64,000 bases of DNA, taken from the NCBI RefSeq assembly GCF_900090045.1, contig NC_041777.1, positions 737,501 to 801,500 on the forward strand, written 5' to 3'. This document shows, piece by piece, positions 1 to 11,348 of the stretch (its first letter is position 1; each line of letters starts with the position of its first letter). The notes below the pieces were generated by a model. It had not been told where the DNA came from. It made no database searches and saw nothing but the letters and a program-made list of their open reading frames with translations. The position numbers and the translations under genes were made by a program. This DNA is from Plasmodium malariae. Taxonomy: Eukaryota > Apicomplexa > Aconoidasida > Haemosporida > Plasmodiidae.

Positions 1-1612
1 TGATTTATTCTTAATAGCATTAAATACTTTTTCTCCATATGCGATTGGATTTTCAGTAGTAAAAAAAAATTGAATTCTGTTAATTTCGAAAAACTCACTG
101 GCTGTTTTTTTTTTTACTTTAAATAAATTAGATTCACTATTATAATCATATATATATATATCATCAAATGTACTTTCAAAAATGGTATTATTAAGTGATA
201 TTACACCTTTTGCCTTAAAAGGTACAATAAATTTTTCTTTTCCGTCTATATTATCATTGTCTACTTCTTTTAATTGCTTTTTCTTTTTTTTTCTTTTTTC
301 TTCCTCTTCTTTTTCTTCTTTTATTTCCTTATTCCTTTCGAACTCATCTGTGTAATCTACTTCTTTTAACTCCTTTACTATTTCCTCTATGGTAAATATA
401 TCAAATGATGAATCTTCATAATTTATTATGTCAATCCACTTGGAATTTAGCTCTTCAGAATCAAGCAATTTTTTTTTCTCATTTAATACATCATAAATAT
501 TAATGCTCTTATATTTTTTCTTTATTTTTTCTATTGTAATAAATCTTGGTTCTCTTTCCCTTCTATTTTTGAACGGCACAAATAACTTGCATATTTTTTC
601 CTTCGACGAAAAGTCTCTATCGTAAATTTCTTCTACCTTAAATATATCTGTATGGAGAACGATTTATAAATTTATTTGTTTTATTTTTTCTTTTTACATG
701 ATTTATTTTATTTTATTTTACTTTTCAGTTTTATTCTATTTTTTTTCCACTATTTTTTACATATAAGAAAATATAAAACAGGTAAAAAAAAAAAAAAATA
801 GTAGTCCATGTATGCAGCAAAGAGTCAAGTGTTGTTCTGCGTCAGTTATACATTCTTTTATTTGTTCGTTCACGTATTCGTTCATTTTTACCCTCATTTT
901 CATTTTTATCGTATGAAAAGTTTTGCGCTGATAAGTAGTTTTTTTCCTTATCCTTTTCTCTGGCTCTTTTTTTAGAGTTCGCTCTTAATAAATTCTGTAA
1001 TTGCACATGGCGTGTTTTAATTATGCATTCATTTTTGAGGATAGGTGAAACGCCAAAATGGTGGATAACTTAGGCATACCGTATATACGTTTAAATACAT
1101 TTAATACATACGTGTATACATATTTATCTATCCAATGCATATATGTCTGATCCTGCTACATGTAAAGCTTTTTATGTCCTGCTCTAAATTTAAAGTGTTA
1201 CACTTTATTTGCATTAGATATTCGACATTTATTTTTCTAAAAAACGGACTATACACATATATATATATATATATATTCATACACATTTATTGTGTTTACT
1301 TTTAAATTTTCCGAATGGCAGAAAATGTTTGATAAAAATACATTTTGCTTAATCTCAATATTTTTTGAAGTCATCTTAACTTCATTTTTACGTAGATTTT
1401 GTCCTGATTTAGACTTATAAAAAAAAAAAAAAAAAAAGTGTAAAATTATATTATAGTTATAAAATAATGTAAATTTTCAGGATATAAACCCGCTTTAATA
1501 ATTGTAATTCATTTTTTTTTTTAGTAACATTTATGAAAAGTTAAGAAAAGGTATATAAATGCCTGAACGGTTAAGGTAAAAAAACAAAATAATAAAATGA
1601 AAAAAAAAAAAA

Positions 1613-1679
<67 letters not shown>

Positions 1680-1837
1680 AAAACAAAATAAAAATAAAAA
1701 CAAAATAAAATAATATAAAAAAAAAACAAAATAAAACAAAAGCGGAGAATAAGCAAAAAAGGAAATATTACACATATTTTCTCCCTCTCTTGCACGTTAT
1801 CTACCTTTTTTTCTCTATCAAAAGTCTTCCACTCCAT
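1..1837 (-). CDS. Dynein heavy chain, 5' part (runs off left edge)
   Basis: Minus-strand gene cut by the window start. An open exon occupies 1-647. Near its downstream end it encodes FEINRIQFFFTTENPIAYGE followed by KVFNAI, which fits the N-terminal stem region of axonemal dynein heavy chains (hydrophobic-x-R, then AE/TENP, then V..A). Upstream, a second exon at about 892-1055 ends one base into a codon and joins exon 647 in phase. A candidate first exon is 1774-1837, starting MEWKTFDREKK, which also joins in phase. Both upstream exons are inferred only from GT/AG signals and open frame. Dynein heavy chains drive microtubule-based movement; in Plasmodium the axonemal types serve the male gamete flagellum. 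The motor AAA domains would lie outside the window. A charged Glu/Lys stretch interrupts the stem around 290-350. The family call is moderately firm; the start exon is tentative. Confidence 0.65.
1615..1677. repeat. 63-base pure poly-A tract in dynein intron 1
   Basis: An uninterrupted run of A on the plus strand (T on the coding strand), flanked by A-rich interrupted runs. It lies in the predicted first intron of the dynein gene. Runs this long are prone to slippage, so the exact length should be treated as approximate. Confidence 0.9.
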
Positions 1838-2810
1838 TTAATTTGCACTTTTATCAAATTTTCAAAAATGCTAATTCATTTTACAGTATACCATTACTAA
1901 GACAAGCTTATTATTCTATGGATTTCCCTTCTCTGTGTTATTATAAAACATTAAGAGAAAAAAAAAAATTTCTAGCTGACCAGAAAATAAAAATAAAGAG
2001 GAAATAATAAAAAATAAAAAAAGTGGGAAACATGTTATTTTTTTTTTATTTTTATTCGCATAAACAATACTGAAGAGGGTATTTTATATAAAAGTTAGTT
2101 TTATATTTTTCATTTATCCCATATTTAAAACAAAATGATAAATCAATTTAAAAAATTATATTTACAAGTTTTACAGGTAGCTTTTTACCAACAAAAGTTC
2201 GGTTATAACATTTTCTCTTTCTTTCGTTCAGTATTTTATTTTATAAAAAGAGATTTTACTTTTTGTAATTTCATGAGAAAGGTTTTAACGAATTTCTTTA
2301 ATTAGGATAACAAAAGTTGCATAAACATACATAGAATACTGTGAACAAAAAAAAAAAAGAAAAAAGGGATGAAGATAAGCTTAATAAATTAAGAATTCGT
2401 AAACTTAAGAAACTACATGATTAAAAATATTTATATATATATATATATATGTGTATGTTCGTATGTATGTACGTGCATACAATTAAATATACTGATTTAA
2501 TAATTTAAAATGTATTTAATACATAAGTAAATTAAGGTATCATTTAAAAAGAAAAAAAAAAAAAAAAAACTTCATAAGACTACTCATGGAAGTAACTAAT
2601 AAATAATAAAGAAGTGCATATATATATGTACATATGTGTGTACGCACATTTTGAGAAGAAAAAATTTAAAAATGTGAATGATACCAAAATAGTAGAATTA
2701 TTAAAAAAATGGGAAAACTTCAAAAAAAATGTATACAATTCAGCAGCATACATATCACATTGGCAAATTAAAAAATGAAGATTAAAAGTTCGCTTTAATT
2801 AAAAATAAGC
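1838..2810. other. Intergenic: dynein 5' flank and kinase 3' flank
   Basis: Both neighbours are on the minus strand, so this holds the dynein promoter side and the 3' end of the kinase gene. The sequence is AT-rich with short TA microsatellites (about 2431-2450) and poly-A runs. I see no open frame with coding character and no RNA gene. Confidence 0.7.
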
Positions 2811-5800
2811 TTAGACAACAATTTTTTTTTTAAATAATTTTAAAAGGTATTGCTTCCTTAAGATTAGTTGTTTTCCAATAACATGTGACACATAAGGCGT
2901 GCTTAAAAAATCATCGGAGCAGTTTAAAAGTTTTTTAATTTTTAATATATTTTTTAATATGATATCTTCACAACTCCAAAAAATAATTTCTTTTCTTCTT
3001 AAAATACTTGATTCTCTCAAACATATAAGTTTTATATAATCCGGAATATTTGGGTGATTCAAATAAATGTGTAAAGGTCCTGTGTACCATGCATGTATAA
3101 TTTTATAAGGAAAAGAATAAAAATAAATTGGTTTAAAATAAAAATTAGCTTGGCTTTTATTTTTAACTGTTTTTTCATCACATAATGGTAAGTACAAATG
3201 TTCAAATGGCAAATGTATATTCATAAAAATATCCAAATTTGTTAACTCATTAAATATGGATGATTCATTTAAAAAATAGTATATATTGTTACAAATATGA
3301 CTTGGATAAAAAAGTTTACTTCTTCTTAAAGATTCATTTTTCACATTTTTCTTCTTAATGTCTTCAAAATTTAAAATACATTTTTCCAATGATTCAATTT
3401 TTTTTAAAATATTTTTATAATTTAAACAATTTTTTATGTTATAACAAAAATCACATTTATTTTTCGAATTTTGAAGGATAACATCGTATAAAGATGTTAC
3501 AAACTTTTTCGTTTCATAGTTATTTTTTTCATTTGTAAATAATTTATTAATTTTTAATATATCTTTTTTATCCGTTTTTATACTAGAATTCTTTTTTTCA
3601 TCCAAATGAATAACCGAATTTTCTGTTTTCGTATTCTTGCTATTTATAGTTATTATCTCACGTGTTGTCTCATTATCTGAACTGCCAACATCTGTGTCTA
3701 AATCTTCATGGAAAGGTTTACAAACAAATTTTTTCTCTTTTTTTTCTTGTATATAATTTCTTAATAATATCTCACTGAAATTTTTATCATCAAGCAAATC
3801 TAAATAATCATTACTATTTTTTGATATTAAAGAACTGTTTTTAATTTTTTCATTCCCTTCTGAAAAAAAATCATGACCAATAATTTCACAAGCTAGTAGC
3901 CTTTCATATGGTACATAATTCAAAAGTTCCGTTAACAAATTCCAGTAATCGTCACTATAATTTAATGGGTATTCATATCTATTAAAGCATTTTTTAATAT
4001 TTTTTTTTCGAATTGGAAAATTATAATGACAGAGCTCTTTAAATATAACGGCCAAATATTTATTTGTTAATCTACTATGCCAGTAATCTTTGTTTCCATT
4101 TACATGCATATAATCTTTTTGAAGGTTAGATTTATAGTCTCGTAAATATCTTTCTTTTTCTTTATTATTTCTGAATTTAAATATTCCAGAACCAATATTT
4201 TTTATGGTTAATTCTGTTTTTACAAAGGAATTACGTTCATCGTCGTAATTATGAGTTAAATTATTATTAATTATTAAAAATAAAAATAAAAGTAATTTGG
4301 TCATATTATTTTCGTTCAAGGTTCGTTTATTCATTTTATAATATTTCATAAACTCATCTTTTATATATACAATTTTTTCAATTTTTATATAATCTTTGTA
4401 ATTAAGTATAAAATATCTATAATGTTTAGTAAATAATTCTGAGTTTTCGATGTTCGTATCCTCAAGTAGTTTCTTTTTGTTCAAACAGCAATCATCATTA
4501 GGTGCACCCTTACTTTCTCTTTCATCATTACGGTTGTTTTTACTTAAACATCCATTCTGTAATTTATTTTTTTCGTTCTCCCCAGAACCCTTAGAGATAT
4601 CACTAGTGTGGCAATTTTTCCTGGATACCTGTTTTTTCAAACCTTGGTTTTCTTTCTTTTGCGTTTCCACAGAGTTGCACTTACTGACCTCAGTATTATT
4701 AACCCCATTTTTGTTATCGTTGTTATTACCATTGTTATGTCTGTTTTTATCGTTATTATTTCCATTGTTATGTCTGTTTTCATCGTTATTATTGCCATTG
4801 TTATGTCCGCTTTTATCGTTATTATTGCCATTGTTATGTCCGCTTTTATCGTTATTATTGCCATTGTTATGTCCGCTTTTATCGTCGTTATGACCACTGT
4901 TATGTCCATTCTTACCGCTGTCCTTATTGCCGCTTTTACCAGCGTTGTCCTTTTCATTTCCTTTTTTCGAGCTCGCTCCTTTTTTATCTCTATTCATACA
5001 CTTTTTTATTTTCTCATTTTGCAAGTTTTCGTCATCCCACTCCATGCTAACAATATCGTAATAATTCATTATACATTTTAAATAAAAAGTTTCCTCATCA
5101 TTTGAAACATTTAGATCGTTTATTATTATGCTGTTGATGTCTACAGGTTTTCCTTTCCACACAGAATTAATAGATTTTTCATTCGATTTTTGTGAAACCA
5201 TGTATTCATAAGAACTGACTCCACATTTTCCTAAGTCAGCTAGAATTATTCCTAAAGACCAACTATCACATCTTACATCGAAAGGTAGATATTCCGTTGC
5301 ATTAGGATTTAACTTGTTATTATTTTCACCTGCATTATTTTTTTCACTTGTATTATTTTTTTCATTTGGGTTATTTTTTTCACTTTGGTTAATTTTTTCT
5401 TTTTGGTTATTTTTCTCTTTTGGGTTAATTTTTTCATTTGCATTATTTTTTTCACTATTTGAATTTTTCCGACTTTCTGCATCTTCATTCTTTTGTTTCG
5501 ATGAGTCCTTATCTGAGCTGTTCTTTTCCCCTACAACATTCCTACTGTTATTGTTACAGTTGTTTCCACCGTTACTTCCACTTCCACTTGCACTTTCCTG
5601 TTTTTCCCCTTGTTGGCTCACGAAATGAAAATTGGAAGATGAATTTATGTTTAATATATCAAAATTTTTTATAGAATTTTTAATTGAGACCAAGGGTTTT
5701 TGTAGTTCTTTAAACCTTTTTTCTATATCCCCAAAATTCTGCTGATAAAAATAAATTAATTTATTATATTTTGATTGTCTATAATTTCCCTTATAATCAT

Positions 5801-8800
5801 AACATAATCCCTCAGGTGCCATAGTATATACTGTACCTTGAAAATATGAACATAACTGATTTTGAAACTGATTTTTCCATTCATTTAATAATTTTACATA
5901 CACATTCATATAATTTTTAGAATTTTCTAAATAATAGGTTGCATATTCCATTGCAGAACAACCAAAATCTGATATACATAAATGCCATTTCATTGGGTTA
6001 TATATATTGTACATATCAGTAAAGACTAAAATATTTTGTAATTTTATGTCTGTTAAACGTATAATATTTGATTGGTAACATGTCTGCAAGAAGCTGATAC
6101 CATTTACAATTTGAAAAAAAAGAAATTTACATTCTGATTCAGTTAAACCACAATTATATACTTTTATATTATCGTATATATAATCGAATGTTGGATGTTT
6201 TATTTCCACTGTAGTATTATTTAATTTCATTCTTATTTTTTTTAATTTTTCATAACATAAACCTATACATATATTATTATCATTTTCATTTTTGTAACAT
6301 TTATATTTTTTTCTAAATAATAAATGTATTATTTTTAAAATCTTATTAACTTTTTTTCTTTTTTCAAATTCTTTTTTTCTATGATAAATTAAATTCTGCA
6401 ATAACTTACGTAAATCACCATTTGCACAATGCATTAATATTTCATAATTCTGTTTTTCTTTTGAATTACCCATTTTCGTACTTAATGGTTTTATAACATT
6501 ACTATTAAAATGGCATAATAATTCTTGCTCTCTTAAAAATTGATAATCATTTCCTTTTTTACTAACATCGATTTCTTTTATGGCCAACTCGAAGTATCTT
6601 TTGCGGTGACAACATAAGCAATGACCTCCTTCTTTACTGCTTGGTAATAAATCTTTATCAGAACCATTTAAATCTTTCGATTTGCTTTCATTTTGCTCAC
6701 TGCATATATATCCAACTGTGCCATTTTCTGAATTTGTCTTAATTCCTTTCATTTTTTGAGACATGCTGAATGTTAGTGGAAAATCAAATACCGAATCCTT
6801 TCCAATATCACTATACTCCAAAAAATTTTGCATACGACTACAATCTATTAACAATTTTACAAAATCTATATTATTTATTTTATCAACATAAAATTTTAAA
6901 TGTTCTACATTTAGATCAACATTATATAAAACTTTTCGAACACTTCCGTAGGACCCTTTACCAACAAAGTTATCTACATAACTGATAATACCTAAATTGG
7001 ACCAAAATTTTTTTTTTTTATTATTTATTATATCATTATTACCATCAGTTGAAGAATATAAATTCCTTATTAAATCTTTAGCACTATTTTTCTTATCATA
7101 ATCACCGTATACATTACTATTTATATTGCTGTTTACATTACTGTTCACATTGCTATTAACATTGTTGTTCACCTTTCCATCAGCCACAGACTTGGTAATT
7201 GGTTCATTACCCTTATCTTTTATTTCCTCTCTTTCAACAGTTGCGTTCTCCCCTATATCATTTTTTATGTTATTTCCCACATTATTTGCTATATTATTTT
7301 CCACATTATTTGTTATATTATTTTCCACATTATTCACTATATTATTTTCCACATTATTCACTATATTATTTTCCACATTATTTACTATATTATTTTCTTT
7401 ACACACATCGGCATTCTCATTACTACGTGTATTTAACCTTTCCTGGACAAAATTTGCATTGTCTGTGTCTTCTATATTATCTTTTACATGAACATTCTTA
7501 TTCAAAAGTGCTACATTGCATTCGTTACCAACTCTGCTCTTTGTCTTGTAGATTTTATCACCATCATTTTTTTTATTATTATTATCTTGCTTATTATTAC
7601 TATCATTAATAGCAGCCTTGTTATCATTTGCGTCTATTTTTAATCCTTCTTTTTTTATTATTACACGTTTACTAGTAGTAGACATTTCGCTCATGTCCTC
7701 AATAACTATTTCATTCTTCTTATTCCATTTCTTATTTTCCTTTCCTTTAGCTAATTGACATTCCTTTTTTATTGTCACTTCATTTTGAACATCACTTAGT
7801 TCAATTATTTCATATATCGATTTATTTACATAGCTTGGCTGTCCTTTTACTTTATGTGCTGCATTATATTCATAATTAAATTCATCTGTTATGAAATCTT
7901 TATTTCCAACTTTTCTAAATACAATATTTTTACTATCAAAATTACTACATTCACTGCTGTCAATTGTTATGATGTTTTCTCTAATGCAACTCGTTTCCTC
8001 TTCATGTATTTCTATCTTCTTTTTTGTAATTTTTCCTGGAAAAGATTTAACTTTTCCATATGTCTCATTCACATGTTTTTCATCGTTACTCCCCATTTTC
8101 TTTATTTCTTTATTTATATTATCTTTGTCTTTTATTACTTCAACAGTTTGCTTATCCAATTTATTAATTCTGTTTTGTTCATTTTGAAGATGCACAACAA
8201 TTTGTCTACATTTCATTCTATCATTTGTTTTAATTGCTTCATCATACTCATAATTTTTGCTATTTTTCTGTTTTGTACCATCATCTTTTTCTTTTACTTT
8301 CTTTGCATCCTTAAATTTTGTTAACTCGTATTCTTTTGCGTATTCTGAAAATGTTGGCTTTTTCTCTTTGTTTTCTTTGTTATTATTATTGTCAAAATAG
8401 CTGTTGTTTTTTTTTGTTACTATAATGTCTTTCTGTATTTTATTATTAATATTTTCTTGTTCATTATTTATTATTTCTCTATATTTTGTATTTTCTTTTT
8501 TCGTGTTTTTTGTATTGGATAATTCTTCTTTATTTTTTCCTTTCCCCTTATTTATTATTGTTTTATTATCACCCCAATTTTTCTCTTCTTGAATTCTTTT
8601 TATTTTTTTTTCATAGTTATCATATAATTCTAATTCGACACCTGCATTATCATTTGTGTTATTCTTTATTATTTCATTTGTGCCTTTAAACTTTCTTTTT
8701 TTTTCAATTATGGTATTGTTATCATTATTGTCATTATTGTCATTATTATCATTTTTGTCATTATTATCATTTTTGTCATTATTATCATTTTTGTCATTAT

Positions 8801-11348
8801 TATCATTATTATCATTTTTGTCATTATTATCATTATTGTTATTGTTTATCCCCAATAAATTAATATACTTCTCTTCAGAATTTTTAATTTCTGCGGGGTA
8901 TTTCCCTTCCTTGTGTCCTACGCACACACTGTTGAAAATTATGTTTCTACTCATAAGAAAATCATATTTTGAAAGAGATCTACCATTTCTATTGTTTCCG
9001 CTGTTATTGTAACAATTGTTATCGTTTCCATTGTTACTGTTGTCATTGTTATTGTTACAGTAATCATTATTACGCCCTTGCAGTACCAATTTTATTTTAT
9101 TATTTTCTAAACTTTCCTTTCCCGTGCCTGATACTATATTATTAGTTTTCTTATCTCCTTTAGATAAGTCTGAAGTGACAATGACTTCATCTTTTAAGAT
9201 TTTTGTTTTGCCCTTTTTTTTACTACACACCATATTATGTTCCATGTGATGTTTTTGTATGTCAGGAAAATCGATTAAATTTCTCAAAACATTACTACTT
9301 CGTTTATTTACAATAACCTGATTTGTATTATTAGTATTTCTAGAATCTTTTTCCTCCGTACCTTTGTCATTATTCCTTTTATGTTCATCTTTTAACAAGT
9401 TAACATTTTCTTCTTCATTTTTTAAAATTTCACCATTATTGGATAAATTATTCTTATTATTTTTATTATTCTTACTATTTTTATTATTCTTACTATTTTT
9501 ATTATTCTTCCTATTTTTATTATTTTTGCTATTTTTACTTTTTTTGCAATATTTTCCATTTTTGCCATTTTTGCCATTTTTGCCATTTTTACCATTTTTG
9601 TCATTTTTATTTTTTTTTGTCGTCATCGCAGTGTCTTCATTTTTTAGATTACTCCTCCTGTCATTTGTGTTGTGAAACTCATTTACAATATTGCCATTAT
9701 TGTCTATGTTAAAAGCCCTTTCCTTTAATTTTGGGTTACCCGTACGCTCATCTGATACCATGTGTTCACATGTATGTTTTATTTTTTGATTGCTAGAATT
9801 GTTGTCTGTTAGATGAGTTTTTTTCTTTTTTTTATTTTTTTCCTTTTCTTTTCCATTCATCCTACACACGTCTTCTTCTCTTCGTTCTTCATCCATACGG
9901 AAATATTCATAATTTAGTTCTCTCATTTTTTCATTACAACTTTGAACAGTGGGTTCATAAAAATTTAATACATTTAAATTTTCTTTTATGACGTTAGATT
10001 CAGTACAATTTAAAGCATTCATTTTTAAAAAGTTATGATTTGAAAACGTGTTATTTTTTGAGAAAATATAGCTATTAGAATCAGTATTATTTGAAACTAT
10101 ATTGTTTAAAACCATATTATTTGGAACCATATTATTTGAAACCATATTATTTAAATCTGTATTGTTTGAAACCGTGTTATTCGAAACCGCATTGTTTGAA
10201 ACCGTATTATTTGAAACTGTATTGTTCGAAACCATATTATAAGAAGACGTAGGACAATTTGAAGGAAAATTTATATTTTTCAAATTTCTATACGTATAAT
10301 TAGATAAATCCGATTCCTGAAAATTCATTTTGTTGAATTCGTTTATATTCAAATCCCTAGTGATTAATGAATTCACATTTCCGTTGTGCGCAAAATCAAA
10401 CATATTAGAAGTAGGATATTTAACGTTACTATTAGCGTTAATAGGTTTATAATTCATTATGTTTAAATTAGGTGCTGTTATATTGCTATTATATATATTA
10501 GGATTAATATTATTAGAACTAGACATATTAGAATAGTTTAAATTATTATTCATAATATTCCCCGAGTTCAAATTAAATTTCAAATAATCGTTTCTATATG
10601 GACTAGAGCTATTTGAATAATTTTGAGCGTTTTCCGATGCACTACTATTACTTAACACACCTTGGCCATATATATAGTTGTTAGAATTACCATAATCTAG
10701 ATATTTCATTATATTAAAAGGATGAGCAGCATTTGCGTTTTGCATATTATGTTCCATTGTATTTATCTGCGCGGAAAAGGGGTTATTAATATCATTATAA
10801 ATTTTCTGAATGCTATTATAGACATTATTGTAATTCAGTACATTTGAATCTATGTATCCCATATTGTTTTGTACTAGCATATTGTTACTTCCCATGTGCA
10901 TATTTTTTGGATAGTTCAGAATACCACTGCTTGCCATAAATATATTTGCACCATTCGGACCGTTCATATTACCCGTACTCTGCACATTACTCACACTATT
11001 CGCACTGTTCACATCATTCGCACTATTCACACTGTTCACATCATTCGCATTGTTTGCACTACTCACATTACTCGCACAACTCACATTACTTACACTGTTC
11101 ACATTACCTGCACTATTTGCATAAGTTTGCCTTGATATCTCATTACCGTAATTCCAATGTGCATGTTCCATATTTGTAATCCTTTCATTTTCATTTTTCA
11201 TTTTTTCATAATTTTCTACATCTAAATTATTCAGATAAAGCTCATGTCTTGTTTCTGGAAGGTCTGAATCATTAATATTTGAATTAGACACGTTATTTGC
11301 AGTATTTACATTTAATATATTATTATTATTACTCTTGTCTCTATCCAT
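2811..11348 (-). CDS. EST: Large Ser/Thr protein kinase, EST-like, with giant low-complexity insertions
   Basis: Single-exon frame of 2845 codons. The first ~1440 residues are mostly Asn/Lys-rich, with repeats of SNNTV, KNG/KNN, NDN and ENNIVNNV type. The kinase domain spans roughly 1450-2495. Seen in order: glycine loop GKGSYGSV (~1463), ATP lysine in LAIKEID (~1591), catalytic loop LTDIKLQN (~1769), DFG (~1795), APE in YTMAPEG (~1843), helix F DSWSLG (~2024), subdomain XI YERLLACEIIGHDFF (~2486). Several insertions of about 100-300 residues split both lobes, including an 11-residue DKSGHNNGNNN repeat. The usual His-Arg of HRD is Leu-Thr here, but Asp, Lys and Asn remain, so activity is plausible. 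A conserved-looking ~350-residue tail follows. The EST name rests on remembered gene order next to dynein. No signal peptide or export motif is visible at this start, so export is unsupported by sequence. Confidence 0.8.
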   Translation of the reverse strand: MDRDKSNNNNILNVNTANNVSNSNINDSDLPETRHELYLNNLDVENYEKMKNENERITNMEHAHWNYGNEISRQTYANSAGNVNSVSNVSCASNVSSANNANDVNSVNSANDVNSANSVSNVQSTGNMNGPNGANIFMASSGILNYPKNMHMGSNNMLVQNNMGYIDSNVLNYNNVYNSIQKIYNDINNPFSAQINTMEHNMQNANAAHPFNIMKYLDYGNSNNYIYGQGVLSNSSASENAQNYSNSSSPYRNDYLKFNLNSGNIMNNNLNYSNMSSSNNINPNIYNSNITAPNLNIMNYKPINANSNVKYPTSNMFDFAHNGNVNSLITRDLNINEFNKMNFQESDLSNYTYRNLKNINFPSNCPTSSYNMVSNNTVSNNTVSNNAVSNNTVSNNTDLNNMVSNNMVPNNMVLNNIVSNNTDSNSYIFSKNNTFSNHNFLKMNALNCTESNVIKENLNVLNFYEPTVQSCNEKMRELNYEYFRMDEERREEDVCRMNGKEKEKNKKKKKTHLTDNNSSNQKIKHTCEHMVSDERTGNPKLKERAFNIDNNGNIVNEFHNTNDRRSNLKNEDTAMTTKKNKNDKNGKNGKNGKNGKNGKYCKKSKNSKNNKNRKNNKNSKNNKNSKNNKNNKNNLSNNGEILKNEEENVNLLKDEHKRNNDKGTEEKDSRNTNNTNQVIVNKRSSNVLRNLIDFPDIQKHHMEHNMVCSKKKGKTKILKDEVIVTSDLSKGDKKTNNIVSGTGKESLENNKIKLVLQGRNNDYCNNNNDNSNNGNDNNCYNNSGNNRNGRSLSKYDFLMSRNIIFNSVCVGHKEGKYPAEIKNSEEKYINLLGINNNNNDNNDKNDNNDNNDKNDNNDKNDNNDKNDNNDNNDNNDNNTIIEKKRKFKGTNEIIKNNTNDNAGVELELYDNYEKKIKRIQEEKNWGDNKTIINKGKGKNKEELSNTKNTKKENTKYREIINNEQENINNKIQKDIIVTKKNNSYFDNNNNKENKEKKPTFSEYAKEYELTKFKDAKKVKEKDDGTKQKNSKNYEYDEAIKTNDRMKCRQIVVHLQNEQNRINKLDKQTVEVIKDKDNINKEIKKMGSNDEKHVNETYGKVKSFPGKITKKKIEIHEEETSCIRENIITIDSSECSNFDSKNIVFRKVGNKDFITDEFNYEYNAAHKVKGQPSYVNKSIYEIIELSDVQNEVTIKKECQLAKGKENKKWNKKNEIVIEDMSEMSTTSKRVIIKKEGLKIDANDNKAAINDSNNKQDNNNKKNDGDKIYKTKSRVGNECNVALLNKNVHVKDNIEDTDNANFVQERLNTRSNENADVCKENNIVNNVENNIVNNVENNIVNNVENNITNNVENNIANNVGNNIKNDIGENATVEREEIKDKGNEPITKSVADGKVNNNVNSNVNSNVNSNINSNVYGDYDKKNSAKDLIRNLYSSTDGNNDIINNKKKKFWSNLGIISYVDNFVGKGSYGSVRKVLYNVDLNVEHLKFYVDKINNIDFVKLLIDCSRMQNFLEYSDIGKDSVFDFPLTFSMSQKMKGIKTNSENGTVGYICSEQNESKSKDLNGSDKDLLPSSKEGGHCLCCHRKRYFELAIKEIDVSKKGNDYQFLREQELLCHFNSNVIKPLSTKMGNSKEKQNYEILMHCANGDLRKLLQNLIYHRKKEFEKRKKVNKILKIIHLLFRKKYKCYKNENDNNICIGLCYEKLKKIRMKLNNTTVEIKHPTFDYIYDNIKVYNCGLTESECKFLFFQIVNGISFLQTCYQSNIIRLTDIKLQNILVFTDMYNIYNPMKWHLCISDFGCSAMEYATYYLENSKNYMNVYVKLLNEWKNQFQNQLCSYFQGTVYTMAPEGLCYDYKGNYRQSKYNKLIYFYQQNFGDIEKRFKELQKPLVSIKNSIKNFDILNINSSSNFHFVSQQGEKQESASGSGSNGGNNCNNNSRNVVGEKNSSDKDSSKQKNEDAESRKNSNSEKNNANEKINPKEKNNQKEKINQSEKNNPNEKNNTSEKNNAGENNNKLNPNATEYLPFDVRCDSWSLGIILADLGKCGVSSYEYMVSQKSNEKSINSVWKGKPVDINSIIINDLNVSNDEETFYLKCIMNYYDIVSMEWDDENLQNEKIKKCMNRDKKGASSKKGNEKDNAGKSGNKDSGKNGHNSGHNDDKSGHNNGNNNDKSGHNNGNNNDKSGHNNGNNNDENRHNNGNNNDKNRHNNGNNNDNKNGVNNTEVSKCNSVETQKKENQGLKKQVSRKNCHTSDISKGSGENEKNKLQNGCLSKNNRNDERESKGAPNDDCCLNKKKLLEDTNIENSELFTKHYRYFILNYKDYIKIEKIVYIKDEFMKYYKMNKRTLNENNMTKLLLFLFLIINNNLTHNYDDERNSFVKTELTIKNIGSGIFKFRNNKEKERYLRDYKSNLQKDYMHVNGNKDYWHSRLTNKYLAVIFKELCHYNFPIRKKNIKKCFNRYEYPLNYSDDYWNLLTELLNYVPYERLLACEIIGHDFFSEGNEKIKNSSLISKNSNDYLDLLDDKNFSEILLRNYIQEKKEKKFVCKPFHEDLDTDVGSSDNETTREIITINSKNTKTENSVIHLDEKKNSSIKTDKKDILKINKLFTNEKNNYETKKFVTSLYDVILQNSKNKCDFCYNIKNCLNYKNILKKIESLEKCILNFEDIKKKNVKNESLRRSKLFYPSHICNNIYYFLNESSIFNELTNLDIFMNIHLPFEHLYLPLCDEKTVKNKSQANFYFKPIYFYSFPYKIIHAWYTGPLHIYLNHPNIPDYIKLICLRESSILRRKEIIFWSCEDIILKNILKIKKLLNCSDDFLSTPYVSHVIGKQLILRKQYLLKLFKKKIVV
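4715..4905 (-). repeat. 33-bp tandem repeat inside the kinase gene
   Basis: About five to six near-identical 33-bp units encode an 11-residue Asp-Lys-Ser/Arg-Gly/Asn-His-Asn-Asn-Gly-Asn-Asn-Asn unit. It lies in the insertion between helix F and the C-terminal end of the kinase C-lobe, which is expected to be a disordered surface loop. Unit substitutions grade from one end to the other, as expected from local duplication. Confidence 0.85.

Noticed and set aside
1521..1837. Phe-rich minus-strand frames across the long poly-A run
   Set aside because: They are homopolymer translations; only the first 21 codons from 1837 have coding character, and those are used in the dynein model.
4450..9675. 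Many plus-strand frames of 60-157 codons (Leu/Phe-rich) opposite the kinase gene
   Set aside because: They are antisense shadows of Asn/Lys-rich repeats; the minus strand is open for 2845 codons with ordered kinase motifs.
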